Assembly (NCBI GenBank): GCA_951217055.1 | Contig: OX578286.1 | Coordinates: forward strand, 42,485,937 to 42,549,936 | DNA length: 64,000 nt | Reading direction: 5' to 3' | Origin: Gerris lacustris | Lineage: Eukaryota > Arthropoda > Insecta > Hemiptera > Gerridae | In this document: positions 32,300 through 43,506 of the stretch, piece by piece | How the letters are laid out: every line of letters starts with the position of its first letter | How positions within the stretch are numbered: position 1 is the stretch's first letter | The notes under the pieces: generated by a model | What the model saw: only the letters and a program-made list of their open reading frames with translations | What the model was told of the DNA's origin: nothing | Databases searched by the model: none | Program-made: the position numbers and the translations under genes

Positions 32300-34055
32300 T
32301 CGTTCCTATTTTTTTAATTTTTTTTATTAGTTCTTGCGGAGTAGCGCTCTTAATATTTAGAGCTTAAATAAACTTCTTGATATTTTGGTGTTTAAAACAC
32401 CAACAATAATTTGAATTAGTTATACATGGTTTTCTCTTAAAAAATGAGCGTTTACCGAAAATACGTACGGACAAGAGATCTATGTTATATAACGTCTGTA
32501 ATGCTTTTACATCTAAAGAAATGTTAAATTTAGAAACATAATATTCGATCTAGAAAATAACCACAATGCTTCCATTACCTTCGGTAAGCTGAAACATGTT
32601 AGTATTACACTAGTAATACATTTAAGCCAAACACTAAGTTATGTATACTTGTTTGTATATTTATTTTATTTATTGACAAAGTCAAGTCATTGTTAGATGA
32701 AAATTAAAAATATATAGTTTTCTTAAGAGTTTAAGTGTAAATCTCTATATTGCATTACTATTCCATCAAAAAAACAATATGTTAAAAATTTACAACATTA
32801 ATTAACCATTGTAGGGTAAAAGCTACAATGAATCTTAGACAAAAAAGTAACAAAGGAAATAAGTTATTAAGCTGTAAAAGTACAAGAACAAGCCTTCATT
32901 ACAATATAAATTCTACTGTAAATCGTAGAATGTATAAACGAGAAGAAGGTATATAATTATACAAAAGAAAGAAAAAGTATAACAAAGTATACATAAGATA
33001 AATAATGAAAAAAAAAGACAAAGTACACCTTGGTACTTAAAAATGTATAAAAAGTAAATCTTTGTACCAGATTAAGACATAATTGGCAATAACTATTTTA
33101 AAAAAAAGATTCAAAAAACAGCATTATCTTTACATGTAGCAAAATAATGTAAAATATTATTTCAAAAGAGACATGAACTATAATAAATTTTAACATGGTT
33201 GTTGACACATTTAATACCTTTTTTCTTAACATTAAAGTACTCGGTTTTTATTGTATCTTTATTTTTTCTATAAATTAAATTAAAAGAGGGCAAAAAATAA
33301 ATAATAAAAATAAAGAAAACATTGGTCAAGTTCAAAAATGGATAGAGATTTTAAAATAAATGATTGCAATTAAATTTAATTATATGTTAAAGCCATATTT
33401 GTAGTTGTAAATGTCGACGCAACCGGATTCTAGTCATTTTATCCGATTATAGTGGTTTGGGTTTTTTTTATTACTTAGCTTGCTTATTTCTTTTTTTTTT
33501 GAAATATCAAATGAATTGTTTATAAGGGGGAGAAACAGTAGCGCAAATTTTGTTTTTTTGGTTTTAAAACAATGTTCCTTTTACTATAAAAAAAATTATT
33601 GATATGACAATTTAATTGATTGGTTAACAAATAAGTCAAAAAATTGGTCAGATAAATCGAACAAAACCTTTCTCATAAAAATATTGCTACTGTATTTTTT
33701 AAATTCCATATTCATTTACATAATTGATTTATTTTTAAACACAGATTTAAAAAGGTGTTGCATCCGAGCTTACCGAAGGTAAAGAAAGCTATGTGGTCGT
33801 TTTAAAGAACTAACGTATCTTAAACAAGTAAGGCGCGCTTCACGTAAGTACGTGTGGGGGGGGGGGGGGGGCGATAAACGCCGGTTTCTGTACATTAAAG
33901 TTAAAATTATTAATTTTAATATAATTACACTAATTTTAATAGTAATATTCTTTTATCTGGTAATAGTTGTACTTATTAATTATACCATGTACTTGTAACT
34001 AACTATTGTATAGGTGCTTTAACCCAGTAGTCATGCACCTAAAACAACTAAATAA
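32300..34055. other. AT-rich intronic DNA
   Basis: A family A scrap lies near 32560-32592 (CTTCCATTACCTTCGGTAAG) and another near 33763-33800. A run of about 17 G begins near 33855. Otherwise no recognisable feature over 1.7 kb. Confidence 0.5.
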
Positions 34056-34059
34056 ATAA

Positions 34060-34650
34060 ATATTCTTTTATCTACGATTGATACGAAAATATAAACATTG
34101 TATCTCTGTTTAGATGCGTAGAAAGTGATTCTTTACGAACTTGTATTCATTGAGCATGCGCGTCATAGTTCTGAAGAATTCCTCTTCTTTACCATCCTAG
34201 GACGGTAAAGAAGAGGAATTCTTCAGCTTTACGCACGATTAGCGAGTTTGTTTACATTTAACATAACTAATTTTCTGTTCTTTTATTAAAGTCCCTGTTG
34301 ATATCGAGTTTTTAGTGAAAAACAATGAGTGAATCAAGAGACTTTGACGAAAATGTAGAGAATAATACTCCTCCAGAAATAATTAATTCGGCAAAAAATA
34401 CAACTCAAGAATTAATGCCATCTTTATCAAGAGAGAGATACGAACTTACATACAGCAAGTTTATTTTTTTCTGTATTTATTATTTATATCTAACAATCGC
34501 GTAGATAAAGTACGGCACGCAACTCGTGCGAAAACGACATTTTGCATTCCTCGTGTGGTTTTACTACCCTCGCTCTCGCTCGGGTGCAAACTCCACACTC
34601 GCATGCAAAATACTACTTTCCGCACTAGACGCGTAATGAACTATTTCTAC
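34060..34650 (+). mobile_element. Family E element, copy 3 (most complete)
   Basis: Order: 5' block (TATCTACGATTGATACG, TTTAGATGCGTAGAAAGTGA); hairpin at about 34171-34225 with perfect 23-bp arms beginning CTGAAGAATTCC; ORF 34325-34504; then a foldback 3' block with CATTTTGCATTCCTCGTGTG mirrored by CCACACTCGCATGCAAAAT; end CGCACTAGACGCGTAATG. Lies inside the kni intron. Confidence 0.75.
34325..34504 (+). CDS. Small ORF in family E element, 59 codons
   Basis: Begins MSESRDFDENVENNTPPEII and continues through ELMPSLSRERYELTYSKF before an AT-rich end and TAG. Within the shared 46 residues it differs from the 16-kb copy at three positions (R/S, E/K, Y/C), with few silent changes. Hydrophilic, acidic N-terminus; no signal peptide or membrane segment. 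Function unknown; a weak resemblance to the N-terminus of Crypton-type tyrosine recombinases is inferred only. Confidence 0.4.
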   Translation: MSESRDFDENVENNTPPEIINSAKNTTQELMPSLSRERYELTYSKFIFFCIYYLYLTIA

Positions 34651-35240
34651 TCTTCGAGACCTTTAAATTGATGTATAACATGTTATGGTAACTAAAAAAT
34701 GTTTAGTCACCCACCATATTGGCCGCCATCTTGAAAATTTTAATAAATGCGTATTCTTTTTACACTTTAAGACCTTTAAGTTGATGTACAACAGGTCATA
34801 GTTACTAAAAACTTTTTTTAGTCGCCCGTCATCTTAAAAATGTTACGTGTGAAATTTTAATAGTTGCGTGTTCTTTTTCATCATTTTAAGACCTTTAAAT
34901 TAGTATATAGCATGTCATTGTGACTAAAAACTTGTTTTTATTCACCCGCCATATTGGCCGCCATCTTAAAACTTTTAAGTGTAAAATTTTAATAATTGCA
35001 TATTCTTTTTCTACACTTCAAGACCTTTAAATTGATGTATAACATGTCATGGTGACTAAAAACTTTTTTTTACTCGCCCACCATATTGGCCGCCATCTTG
35101 AAAATATTAAGTGTGAAAAATCCAAAATGTGTCCAGTTGTCCCAAATGCCGAGATGCACCTGTGTGCCAAATTTCATGTTCCTAGCTATAGTAGTTTATG
35201 AATTGAAACAAGCAACGGACAGACAGACAGACAGAGCCGT
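34651..35240 (+). mobile_element. Family F repeat, four-monomer copy
   Basis: Four ~115-130-bp monomers (starts near 34655, 34768, 34885 and 35018), each AAGACCTTTAAATTGATGTA, then CATGTCATGGTGACTAAAAA and CACCATATTGGCCGCCATCT. The family tail follows (CACCTGTGTGCCAAATTTCA, GACAGACAGACAGACAG). Non-coding. Confidence 0.75.
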
Positions 35241-35939
35241 TATACAGGGTGTCCCAACTTAAGTCTGCCAAAAAGAAAGGGCATATAGGGGACCCTAATA
35301 GGAATCAAAAATATTATATTAACCTATGTCCTTTCGGGTTTCATTTTCTGACTGGCGCCATTTTTAAAAATTTTGGGCTAAGCTTATTTTTTTACACTTA
35401 AACAAGTGTATCTCGAGAACAAAGCGGGATAGCTCATCATTTTAGGTATCGTTGAAAACCTAAAAACATTTGCTAAAGGAAATGTTATTATCAATTTTCA
35501 TTTATTTTTATTCCTTCTAGTTCAAATTTAGCTCAAAATGTCTTTTTTTTTAAATAAAAAAATAAAGAAATGTTTGACGGCCCATAGTGCTTAAACTAGT
35601 TACATCTTGAATTGTTCAGGCAATGGAAAAACTTCTTTATTTAATAACCTTTTCATGGATACCCATATCATTGTATGTTAAATAGGAAATTTTTTACGTT
35701 ATAGGCACATTTATTGAAAAAAACTAATGTAAATATGAGAAAAAATTACTTTTTATTTAATATCTCCCCTTTTGAACGGTATAATCATTTGACTCGACTT
35801 AATCATAATCACTTTCAAAGTAAATGTGATGAAATGTGATGAAATAACTATTGTTGGAGTATGACCAATAACAGGGGGGGGGGGGGGCACCTCCCCCTTT
35901 TTAAAATAAGTATACAAAATTAAAAATTAAGGCTGAAAA
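35241..35939. other. Unassigned intronic DNA starting ATACAGGGTGTCCCAAC
   Basis: ATACAGGGTGTCCCAACTTA at 35242 resembles ends of widespread arthropod MITEs with GGGTGTCCC termini, but the opposite end was not found. A G run lies near 35874-35887. No gene was seen. Confidence 0.4.
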
Positions 35940-36055
35940 CTGTTTTTTTTACTTTAAATCAAATTATAATAAATTATCATTAACTACGGGAGACATACAG
36001 AGAAAAATATACCCCAGCATCGGGACCCCAGCTTGAACCACGGGCCTCCTTTTTT
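35940..36055 (-). mobile_element. Family H fragment
   Basis: TACTTTAAATCAAATTATAA, ACTACGGGAGACATACAGAG and GCTTGAACCACGGGCCTCC match the tRNA-like part of the other copies. Truncated by family G. Confidence 0.6.
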
Positions 36056-36680
36056 ACTACGTTTTTATTAGCTTGCATTCTTGTTTGTTTGTTTGTTTGT
36101 TTGTTTGTTTGTCCGGTACAAATCTGGCAATCGATTTCTAACTAACTTCCCGAATAGCTAGACATTTGAAACTTTTAGCATAGCTCAGAACACGATGACA
36201 ATGCATTATTTTAATACTTTTAGCCATCTTTCAGCAGAATTTAATTGGTTTTTAGCAAATTTTGCTGTGCGGAAAGTTAGTTCGGAAAAAATCCGCAAGT
36301 TATTTTATATGTTTTGCCATATCCAATATTTACGCAATCTTCATTTTGACGGGTCTCAAATTTGTGATAGATAAACATTGAATGACAGCAAAACAGGAAA
36401 TATCGATTATATTATTTAAAATATATCGATGGCATGCTTTAGATTTGGTGTTGGGGAGATCCGTTGTATAAAGATTTATCCTTTTATAGATTTAAAATCA
36501 GCTCTCTAGATGCTTGTCATTTATGTGATGTAAATAAATTCGAAAGTATTTTTTTTTTTTCACTAACATTATATTATAACAATGACAATTATATTATCAA
36601 CATTACATATGATTTAACAGAAAATTTAAAAACGTAATTTATAAAAAGTTCTTTTTATCTTGTAATTTTTATACATACAT
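36056..36680 (-). mobile_element. Family G repeat, copy 3 (~620 bp)
   Basis: Reverse orientation: CTACGTTTTTATTAGCTTGC, GTTTGTTTGTTTGTTTG run, then CTAACTTCCCGAATAGCTAG and CTTTTTATCTTGTAATT. It ends about 220 bp before kni exon 2. Confidence 0.8.
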
Positions 36681-36902
36681 TTGTATTCCCTCATATATAA
36701 GAAAGATTTTAAAGCGCAGATTAAGGATATTTATTGTTTTTAATATGTTTATACGCATATTTAAGATCTTCTTGAGATTCCGAGGGGATAGTTTTTGGAT
36801 AATTAAGATGAAGCTGCCAAGAAAACCACGCTCGTTGTCCAATTAATAATTTTTCCATTTGATTATAAACTTAACATAAGAATATATTTGTATTTGTTTC
36901 AG

Positions 36903-37523
36903 TCATTCTTCGGAAGGACCTTCAACAACCAGCATTCTATATCGGAGTGCAAGAACAACGGGCAGTGTGTCATTAACAAGAAGAACAGAACGTCGTGCAA
37001 GGCTTGCAGGCTTAAGAAGTGTCTCACAGTAGGAATGTCCAAGAGTGGCTCACGTTACGGCAGAAGAAGTAACTGGTTCAAAATCCACTGTCTTCTCCAA
37101 GAGCAGCAAAGTTATCAAGGCAATCATAACAAGTGGGAACAAGAGGAGGGTAATAACAACGTCGTCATGGGTGCTCATCTTTGGCCAGAACGACCGCCGT
37201 TGGTCTGGCCGTTACCACTTCTAATGCCTCTCCAGAGTATGCTTCCAGGTCCTTTAGTGTCGTCAGCACCTCCGTTACCACCACCGCCGCCATTACCTTC
37301 CATACAAGATCCTCTAACTCGGTTACAATCTTTAGGACCTGTACAAGATACACCCATAGACTTATCGAAATCTTCGTCCAAGTCCCCACCAGTCACGATA
37401 ATAGAAAGATGCGAGAGGCCGCCAAGGCCGTCGACACCTAACTCTTCATCGTCTTCAAGATCGTCATCACAAGATCAAACGACAGCTAATAAAACACCAT
37501 TAGATCTGACCTGCGTCAAATGA
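36903..37523 (+). CDS. kni: knirps-family nuclear receptor, coding exon 2 (second zinc finger, kni box, CtBP motifs, stop)
   Basis: Exon 2 encodes residues 27-232 and ends in TGA at 37521-37523. It opens SFFGRTFNN after a TTTGTTTCAG acceptor. Cys42, Cys48, Cys58 and Cys61 form zinc finger II, followed by RLKKC. The family-specific kni box follows at about residues 71-94 ([12 protein letters not shown], then [11 protein letters not shown]). The rest is low complexity: a Pro/Leu region at about 119-160 with a run of five prolines, and a Ser-rich stretch at 207-215. PIDLS (177-181) and PLDLT (225-229) fit the PxDLS motif by which Drosophila Knirps binds dCtBP. The product is a sequence-specific short-range repressor by homology. 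At 232 residues it is about half the length of Drosophila Knirps (roughly 430). There is no ligand-binding domain, as expected for the family. ORFs on other frames over 37165-37441 are shadows. Confidence 0.95.
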   Translation, partial: SFFGRTFNNQHSISECKNNGQCVINKKNRTSCKACRLKKCLTVGMSKSGSRYGRRSNWFKIHCLLQEQQSYQGNHNKWEQEEGNNNVVMGAHLWPERPPLVWPLPLLMPLQSMLPGPLVSSAPPLPPPPPLPSIQDPLTRLQSLGPVQDTPIDLSKSSSKSPPVTIIERCERPPRPSTPNSSSSSRSSSQDQTTANKTPLDLTCVK

Positions 37524-39479
37524 CAAACGATTTTGTCCTCTAGGGATTTCAAATTTTTACTGTAGCCAGATTAAGGACATTTCTGTCAAGTCAGCGTCTT
37601 CCTTATCAGTTATTTCAGGTTAAAATGGCGCAAGTAAAAAACTAAGACGGTAAAGAATATCTAATAATTTCCTTATTTTCTAAAAACGAGGGATTACATT
37701 AAACAAAGATTCGAGAAAGCATAAGATTGTCGTAGCCGATCCTCAACTTTTGTTTCTGACACCTTCAGTTCTGAAGGTGACTTCTGGCGAACGTTTTCTA
37801 ACAATCTTGCTACAAACTTAAACGTTATACATTTAAAATAAAGAGTGTACATTCGAAGTAGGAAATGTTTGGAAGGAGATGATAGAAGACGCAAAAATTA
37901 GTTGGGCAGAAAAGAGAACACAAAAAGATCATCACAAGCAAACAATTAATATGGAGATAAAAAGCACTTGTTTATGAATCTTAAGTTGTTTTTTTTTTCC
38001 AAAAATTATTTTTAGAATGTTTCTTCAAAAATGTTGAAGCCCTGGAAGACGCTAGCAAGAGCAGATGTAATTTTAGTTTAAAATCAATTGTAAAATATGA
38101 CAAAAAGGCCAGTATTTTAAGGGCATAAATATGGACAGTATTTATTTCAATGAGCATTGTTAAATAAAGATCGTTTCAGACAAGTTGGTTTATTAAAAAA
38201 AATAAGAAAATATGCTTAAATTTTGGAATGCCAATTATAAGGTTTATACCCAGGTTAGGTATATAAGGTATGTTGTTTGTAGATTTGTAGAATTGATTAT
38301 AGTTTGACAGGCCTAAGCATTGATTACAGTTTCGACCAGCGATCATAGAATCCTTAAACGGAAAGATTTCCAACTCGCCTCTTTATCTACCTGTGTTAGA
38401 CTAGTACCACTGGTCCAGCTATTTGGCGGTTAAAATTTTAACTAAATCTTTTACAGCGTTCAACAGATTTTGAGCTTCTTAATTCAAAGAAATAAATTAA
38501 TTTGTCAGTTAGCTGGATTCGAACCCGGACCTTTTGCACTTGCCACCGAGACTCGTTTTTTTTTTCATTTATTTATTTATAAAATAGTACAAATGTCTGA
38601 CAGCCAGTATTTGTTTATATCTGAGAATTCGAGGAATGTCAAGAGATCATAAGTAGTTTACAATTTTAACCGCTCAACAGCTCGACCAGCGAGTGGTGGT
38701 CTTTACACCTCTAGAGTACTGGAGTTGGATACCCCTGGTTTTGACAGACCTAAGCACTGATTATAGTCTGACAGGCCTAAGCATTGATCATAGTTTGACA
38801 GATCTAATCATTGATTATAGTTTGATTTATCCTAGTTGTCATATCATTAAGTTCCATAACTTTTCTAGAGACGAATCGACGCATAGTTAGAAAAAACACC
38901 TGATAGGGAAAAACTTTTTCAGCAATATATTTAAACTGTCAGGTTGGGTTGGCGGGGTGAGGTGTCACCCCATTTAACCCGACTGTGTGAACTTCGACGA
39001 ACGATGAGACTAAAAGACCTAAAACTTCAAATTATGATAGCAGTAGTCCAAACTAGCAGAAAATAAAGTCAGTGAAATGTGCACAAAATTAAGAAAATTT
39101 GTTTAACTCAACTGTCTCAAACGATCTTTTCTTTGTAAATATATAATTTCTATTGTGATTTTAGTGAAGATTTATTATGTAATAATTAAACTCAATTATA
39201 AATAAAGTTTGAACTGTAGGATATATTATTTATTTATTTGTATTTATAAGGAATAAAAAGACGATAATGAAAAGAATAAAAGAAATATTATGTGCAATGT
39301 AGTGATTAATAAAAACAATTATATATATATTTTGTCTCTTATTATAACAAGTATAAGCCCGATATTTAATGTCCACACTCTTTAAGAGCAAAGAGCATAA
39401 AGGCAAGACTTAGTGTATGCCGATTCCAATTCATACTCGAAAACAGGACATACTGCAAGCAGATACTGTACGGAAATAT
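37524..39479 (+). other. kni 3' UTR and downstream flank
   Basis: AT-rich sequence after the stop codon. Candidate AATAAA polyadenylation signals occur at 37837-37842, 38163-38168 and 39201-39206; the true end cannot be chosen without RNA data. An inverted-repeat insertion occupies about 38405-38700. No other gene is visible. Confidence 0.5.
38405..38700. mobile_element. Inverted-repeat insertion with tRNA-like box B
   Basis: CTGGTCCAGCTATTTGGCGG then TTAAAATT (about 38410) is mirrored imperfectly by AATTTTAACCGCTCAACAGC then TCGACCAG (about 38662). On the - strand GGTTCGAATCC (near 38516-38526) is an exact box B, with a Ser/Leu-like 3' region. Lies in the kni 3' flank. Confidence 0.5.
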
Positions 39480-40390
39480 TTTTCCAGTTATCCAATCGAG
39501 CTGAAACTTGGCACAAAGACTCTCTACCAATACAAAAACATTTTAACAAATTAATTAATTAATTAATTAATTTTTAAATTTAATTAATTACCTTTTTAAA
39601 AATGAATGGATTAATTAAATATTAAAAAAATTAAGTATGATAGAGATTTTTCTTTTTATCTCTTAAGACCCACAGCTCCGAACCAAAAAATGTAATTAAT
39701 TAATTAATTAATTGGTAGGTATATAACATCTTTGGACTAGTTAACCCTTTTCCAGTTATCCAATCAAGCTGTAACTTGGCACATAGACTCTCTACCAATA
39801 CAAAAACATTTTAATAAATAAATTAATCAATTAATCAATTAAATTTAATTAATTAATCAATTAAATTTAATTAATTAGTCAATTAAATTTAATTAATTAA
39901 TTCTTTAATTAAAATAATTATCTTTTTAAAAATGAATGCATTAATTAAATTTAAAGAAATAAGTAATAAGGATAAAATAAAAATTTAATTAATTAATTAA
40001 TTTGGAGGTATATAAAATATTTGGAGGGCGAGTTAACCCTCTTACAGTCATCCAATCGAGATTAAACTTGGTACATAGACTCTCTAGCAATACAAAAATA
40101 TTTTAACAGATTAATTAATTTTTAAATTTAATTAATTTCTTGTTGAAAATGAATGGATTAATGAAATTTAAAAAAGTAATAAAAATAAAATTTAATACAT
40201 TAATTTGTGGGTACCTATACCAAATCTTTGGAGGACGAGTTAACCCTCTTCCATCGAGCATCCAAGCGCGCAGAAACTTGGCATATCGACTCACTACCAA
40301 TAAAAAAACATCCTAACAAATTATTTAGTTAATTAATTTTAATAATAAATTTAAATTTTAAATAATTATTTAAAATTAAAATGAATTAGT
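39480..40390 (+). repeat. ~250-bp tandem block, four diverged units, rich in TTAATTAA
   Basis: Units start near 39482, 39752, 40032 and 40249 with CCAGTTATCCAATCGAGCTG, AAACTTGGCAC and GACTCTCTACCAATACAAAA. Each is followed by runs of ATTA and by TTTGGA..GAGTTAACCCT. No coding capacity. Confidence 0.8.
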
Positions 40391-42407
40391 ACCAATACTT
40401 CCCCTCACTACCAAAATGCAAAAATTTAAAGGATTTATAATAAAAACTTGGTTTTTATGGGCTGGTATTATTTATTTTTATACAGAAGAGTTTATATCCC
40501 TTAGTCTAACTACCTAATTAGACAAAGGGATATTCAGACCAATATGCTTTGGGACGAAGGAATATCACACTTGTACATAAAAAAGTGCATATTTGGTTGT
40601 CAGAAGGTTTATCAGATTAAAAAAAAGTGGGGGGCCCTTTTCTATAAAAGTGCCCTTAGTAGTTGGTCCGTCCGTCGTATCTTGGATCATATCTCCCTAC
40701 CTATTATAGCTTGAGATTTGAAATTTGGTATACAAGTAAAACTTGTTTGCCAAAAATCAGGAGCAATATTGCGAACTTGACAACTCGAATTTTTCTTCGA
40801 TCAGCAAGAAATTGCAAATAAATCGCAATTGCAAAATTTATAATAAAATGTTTTAATTGTAATTTTTGAGTGGGGTATCATTTTAAAGGTATTGAAGAGT
40901 AGATCATAAATATATATCAGGGTCCAAAATGGTGGCCATTTTAACCCCAAAATTTCAAAAACTTGATGAAGGTTAATAAAATAAAACATTTTGCGATTCG
41001 TTCACAATTACACGCTGATCAAAGAAAAATTCGAGTTGTGAAGTTAAACCCTGGTCCTAAAAATACATAAATATACTTCTTTGTGGGCCATTGATAATTT
41101 CGTCAGTACAAATAAAAAAGGTAAATTTTAAAAGTTTCAGATTCGCGTAACAATGGTGACCCTTTTTTTTGTAATTTTAAGTGGGGTATCATTTTAAAAG
41201 TATTGAAGAGTAGATCACATCAAAATGGCGGCTATTTTACCCCCCCCCCCCCCCAAAAAAAAACAACAAATAAGTACCTACCTAAAATGCTGAAGGATAA
41301 TAGGCACACCTAACAGCAACTTTTTATAGAAAGTTTTGTTTTTTTAAAAACAAAGAAAACATGTGTACCAAATTTAACCAAAATCGGTCACCATTTTACT
41401 CAATTGATCGTATCGAGTTTCAAACACACACACACAGACAGGATGAATAGTTTGTTGAATGCGTAAGAACTTACTGCAACTATGCAACTTCAGCCCACCT
41501 ATCGTCAAAATATTGTACTATAAAATGAAAACCTATCGACCTCCTGTTAAATTCTAACTTCCTGGCTCGATTTATAAATGCGTCACACAGTTCACGTCGT
41601 TTTTGCGTGAAAGAAATTTCTTCTGTCCCCCATAGCTACAACATATCCAGACAAATCAAATCGAAAACAAACTAAAACCAAAGGGCAATTTTGTCCATAA
41701 CGAAGAAATAGAATATATCAAAGTAACATATTCTTTTTTTCGGAAATCGACGTTCCACTGACAAAATTTAGATTTGATTTTAACAGATCCTTCCTGCACG
41801 ATTTGCTTCCAGTCAGTATTATGGACCGTGGGAAAGCAGAACATATACTGTTTTAACGACTATATTGCCTCAAGCTATGTTTGTCTCAAGTAAGTAGGTA
41901 AGAAAAAGGAAATGCTTACAAACTTCTATTACACAAAAAATGTAAAACTTAAAAAAAACAAAATATACTTACTGCATATTTTGTACGCTGAGAAAAAATA
42001 AAGAAGAAAGAAAACGGGGAAAAAGGTAGGTAACATGATATTGAAGTCTTAAAGAATGTATGATAGAAGAATGAAAAAGAACATGATACGTTAATATTAC
42101 AATATATTACTGTTAGTATGATGTAATTCACAAATGGAGGAGATCTAGGCATTCTATATTGACAGGCAGTTCACTTGATATGTCTTAAACAAGGAAGATG
42201 ACTAAAATAAGAGAAAAAACATAAACAAGTAAACGATCACGAAGTGTGCCGTAAACTTTAGGCAATTCGTTAGACGTCACGTTATTCGGTTTTACAGAAA
42301 GAATTACGAATGATGTCTTAAAACACGCGATTTTGAAAGGAGATTTTACCATAGAAGTATTTAGAGAAGACAGCTGAAGAGTGAAGAGGTCCTTTTCTAA
42401 AATAGTC
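40391..42407. other. Unassigned AT-rich region with a local duplication
   Basis: GTGGGGTATCATTTTAAAGG then TATTGAAGAGTAGATCA occurs at about 40871 and 41174, each with nearby AAATGGCGG or AAATGGTGG. A family D-like tract lies near 40490-40580. AAATTTAACCAAAATCGGTC and an ACACACAGACAGGATG tail lie near 41371-41440. Short ORFs show no domain. Confidence 0.4.
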
Positions 42408-43115
42408 TGTTAATTGGTGTGGCACATAGCTCCTTGCGTCCGTATATTTTATGCTATTACAACCTAATATTGTCAAATTTATTTAATTTTCCCCCTGATT
42501 TTTAAGTATGTAAAAAATTGTTTTGATTTTGCTTCCAATCTCTCTGAAGATAAGCACGGGCCGAAGAAGCTATGTGATCGTTCTGAAGAAAGAAAGTTTT
42601 TGATGTTTCTGATTTTTAAAAATTCCAAGACAGAAATCCGTTTCAGACATCAGGGAACATTTTTGGTTCCTTGTCTGTCTATCGGTGTGTCGAGTGTCGC
42701 TCAATTTTTGCGAACCATCACATCTTAAAACCTACTCGTCCGATTTTGATGAAATTTGTAAGGTAGGTCATAATTCTTGCTTATTGTAGGTCCCTCATAA
42801 GTTTTAACCATCTGTACCGATATTTTTTCTTTATTACAAACATTAATTTACACCAATATCTTCAAAATTAATCATCTGATTTTTATAAATGTGGATGGTT
42901 TGTCGAAAGTAGCCCGCAGATAGTCACATTAAATATTGCTAAATTGATACTTTTTATTCGTGTACAAAAAAAAAAAAAAAAAAAAAAAATACAGATTTAA
43001 AAAATGGAGGGAATAATTTAATCAATTAGATTAGACAATAATGGGGTGTAAAAGCATAAAATCATTAAAGTATACAAAATATGTGAGGAAGCTATGTGCC
43101 ACACTAATTGGTAGA
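42408..43115 (-). mobile_element. Family A element, near full length (~705 bp)
   Basis: Left end AGTCTGTTAATTGGTGTGGC; right end GCCACACTAATTGGTAGAC. About 100-170 bp at each end are imperfect inverted repeats (AAGCATAAAATCATTAAAGT against its counterpart). The interior contains all family landmarks in order, so this copy defines the family. Several copies end next to TA, suggesting a TA target. No transposase ORF. Confidence 0.8.
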
Positions 43116-43160
43116 CCATATTTTCTTTTTAATACCATTATTAAATATAACTATAAATTA

Positions 43161-43470
43161 TCTATATATATAAAATCCAAATACCACTCACTCACTGACT
43201 GACACATCACGATATCTCTGAAACCACTGGACCTATGACCATGAAATGTTATAGGTGTCTTCCTCTTACCTCCTAGGTGCTCGCTAAGAAATTTTTTAAA
43301 ATCCGCCATCTTGATTCAAGATGGCGGCCATTTATATAAAAAATTCGACAAGACGATATCTCCGGAACCAATTGCACTAGATCCTGAAATTTAGAAGTTA
43401 GCTCCCTTTTATGAAAGTAGAAACTTTTGATAAATGGTTTACCAATCGGGCGTTTTAATTCAAGATGGCG

Positions 43471-43506
<36 letters not shown>

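Larger units (their letters stand above)
26239..36902 (+). other. kni intron between the two zinc-finger exons (10,664 bp)
   Basis: The intron starts GTAATT and ends TTTGTTTCAG. It is phase 0 and falls directly after the P-box CEGCK. It consists largely of mobile-element remnants listed separately: MITE clusters, family A, a SINE, family G copies in opposite orientation, a triple nest at about 30.8-32.3 kb and an ORF-bearing element at 34.1-34.6 kb. No additional coding exon was recognised. Long AT-rich stretches, notably 32300-34050, hold nothing identifiable and could contain enhancers. Confidence 0.9.

Noticed and set aside
32118..32330. 70-codon ORF on +
   Set aside because: Covers the GC-rich interior of a 136-bp hAT MITE and its flanks.
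37165..37441. Three ORFs of 73-86 codons overlapping kni exon 2
   Set aside because: Frame shadows of the real coding exon; low stop density reflects its proline/serine-rich codons.
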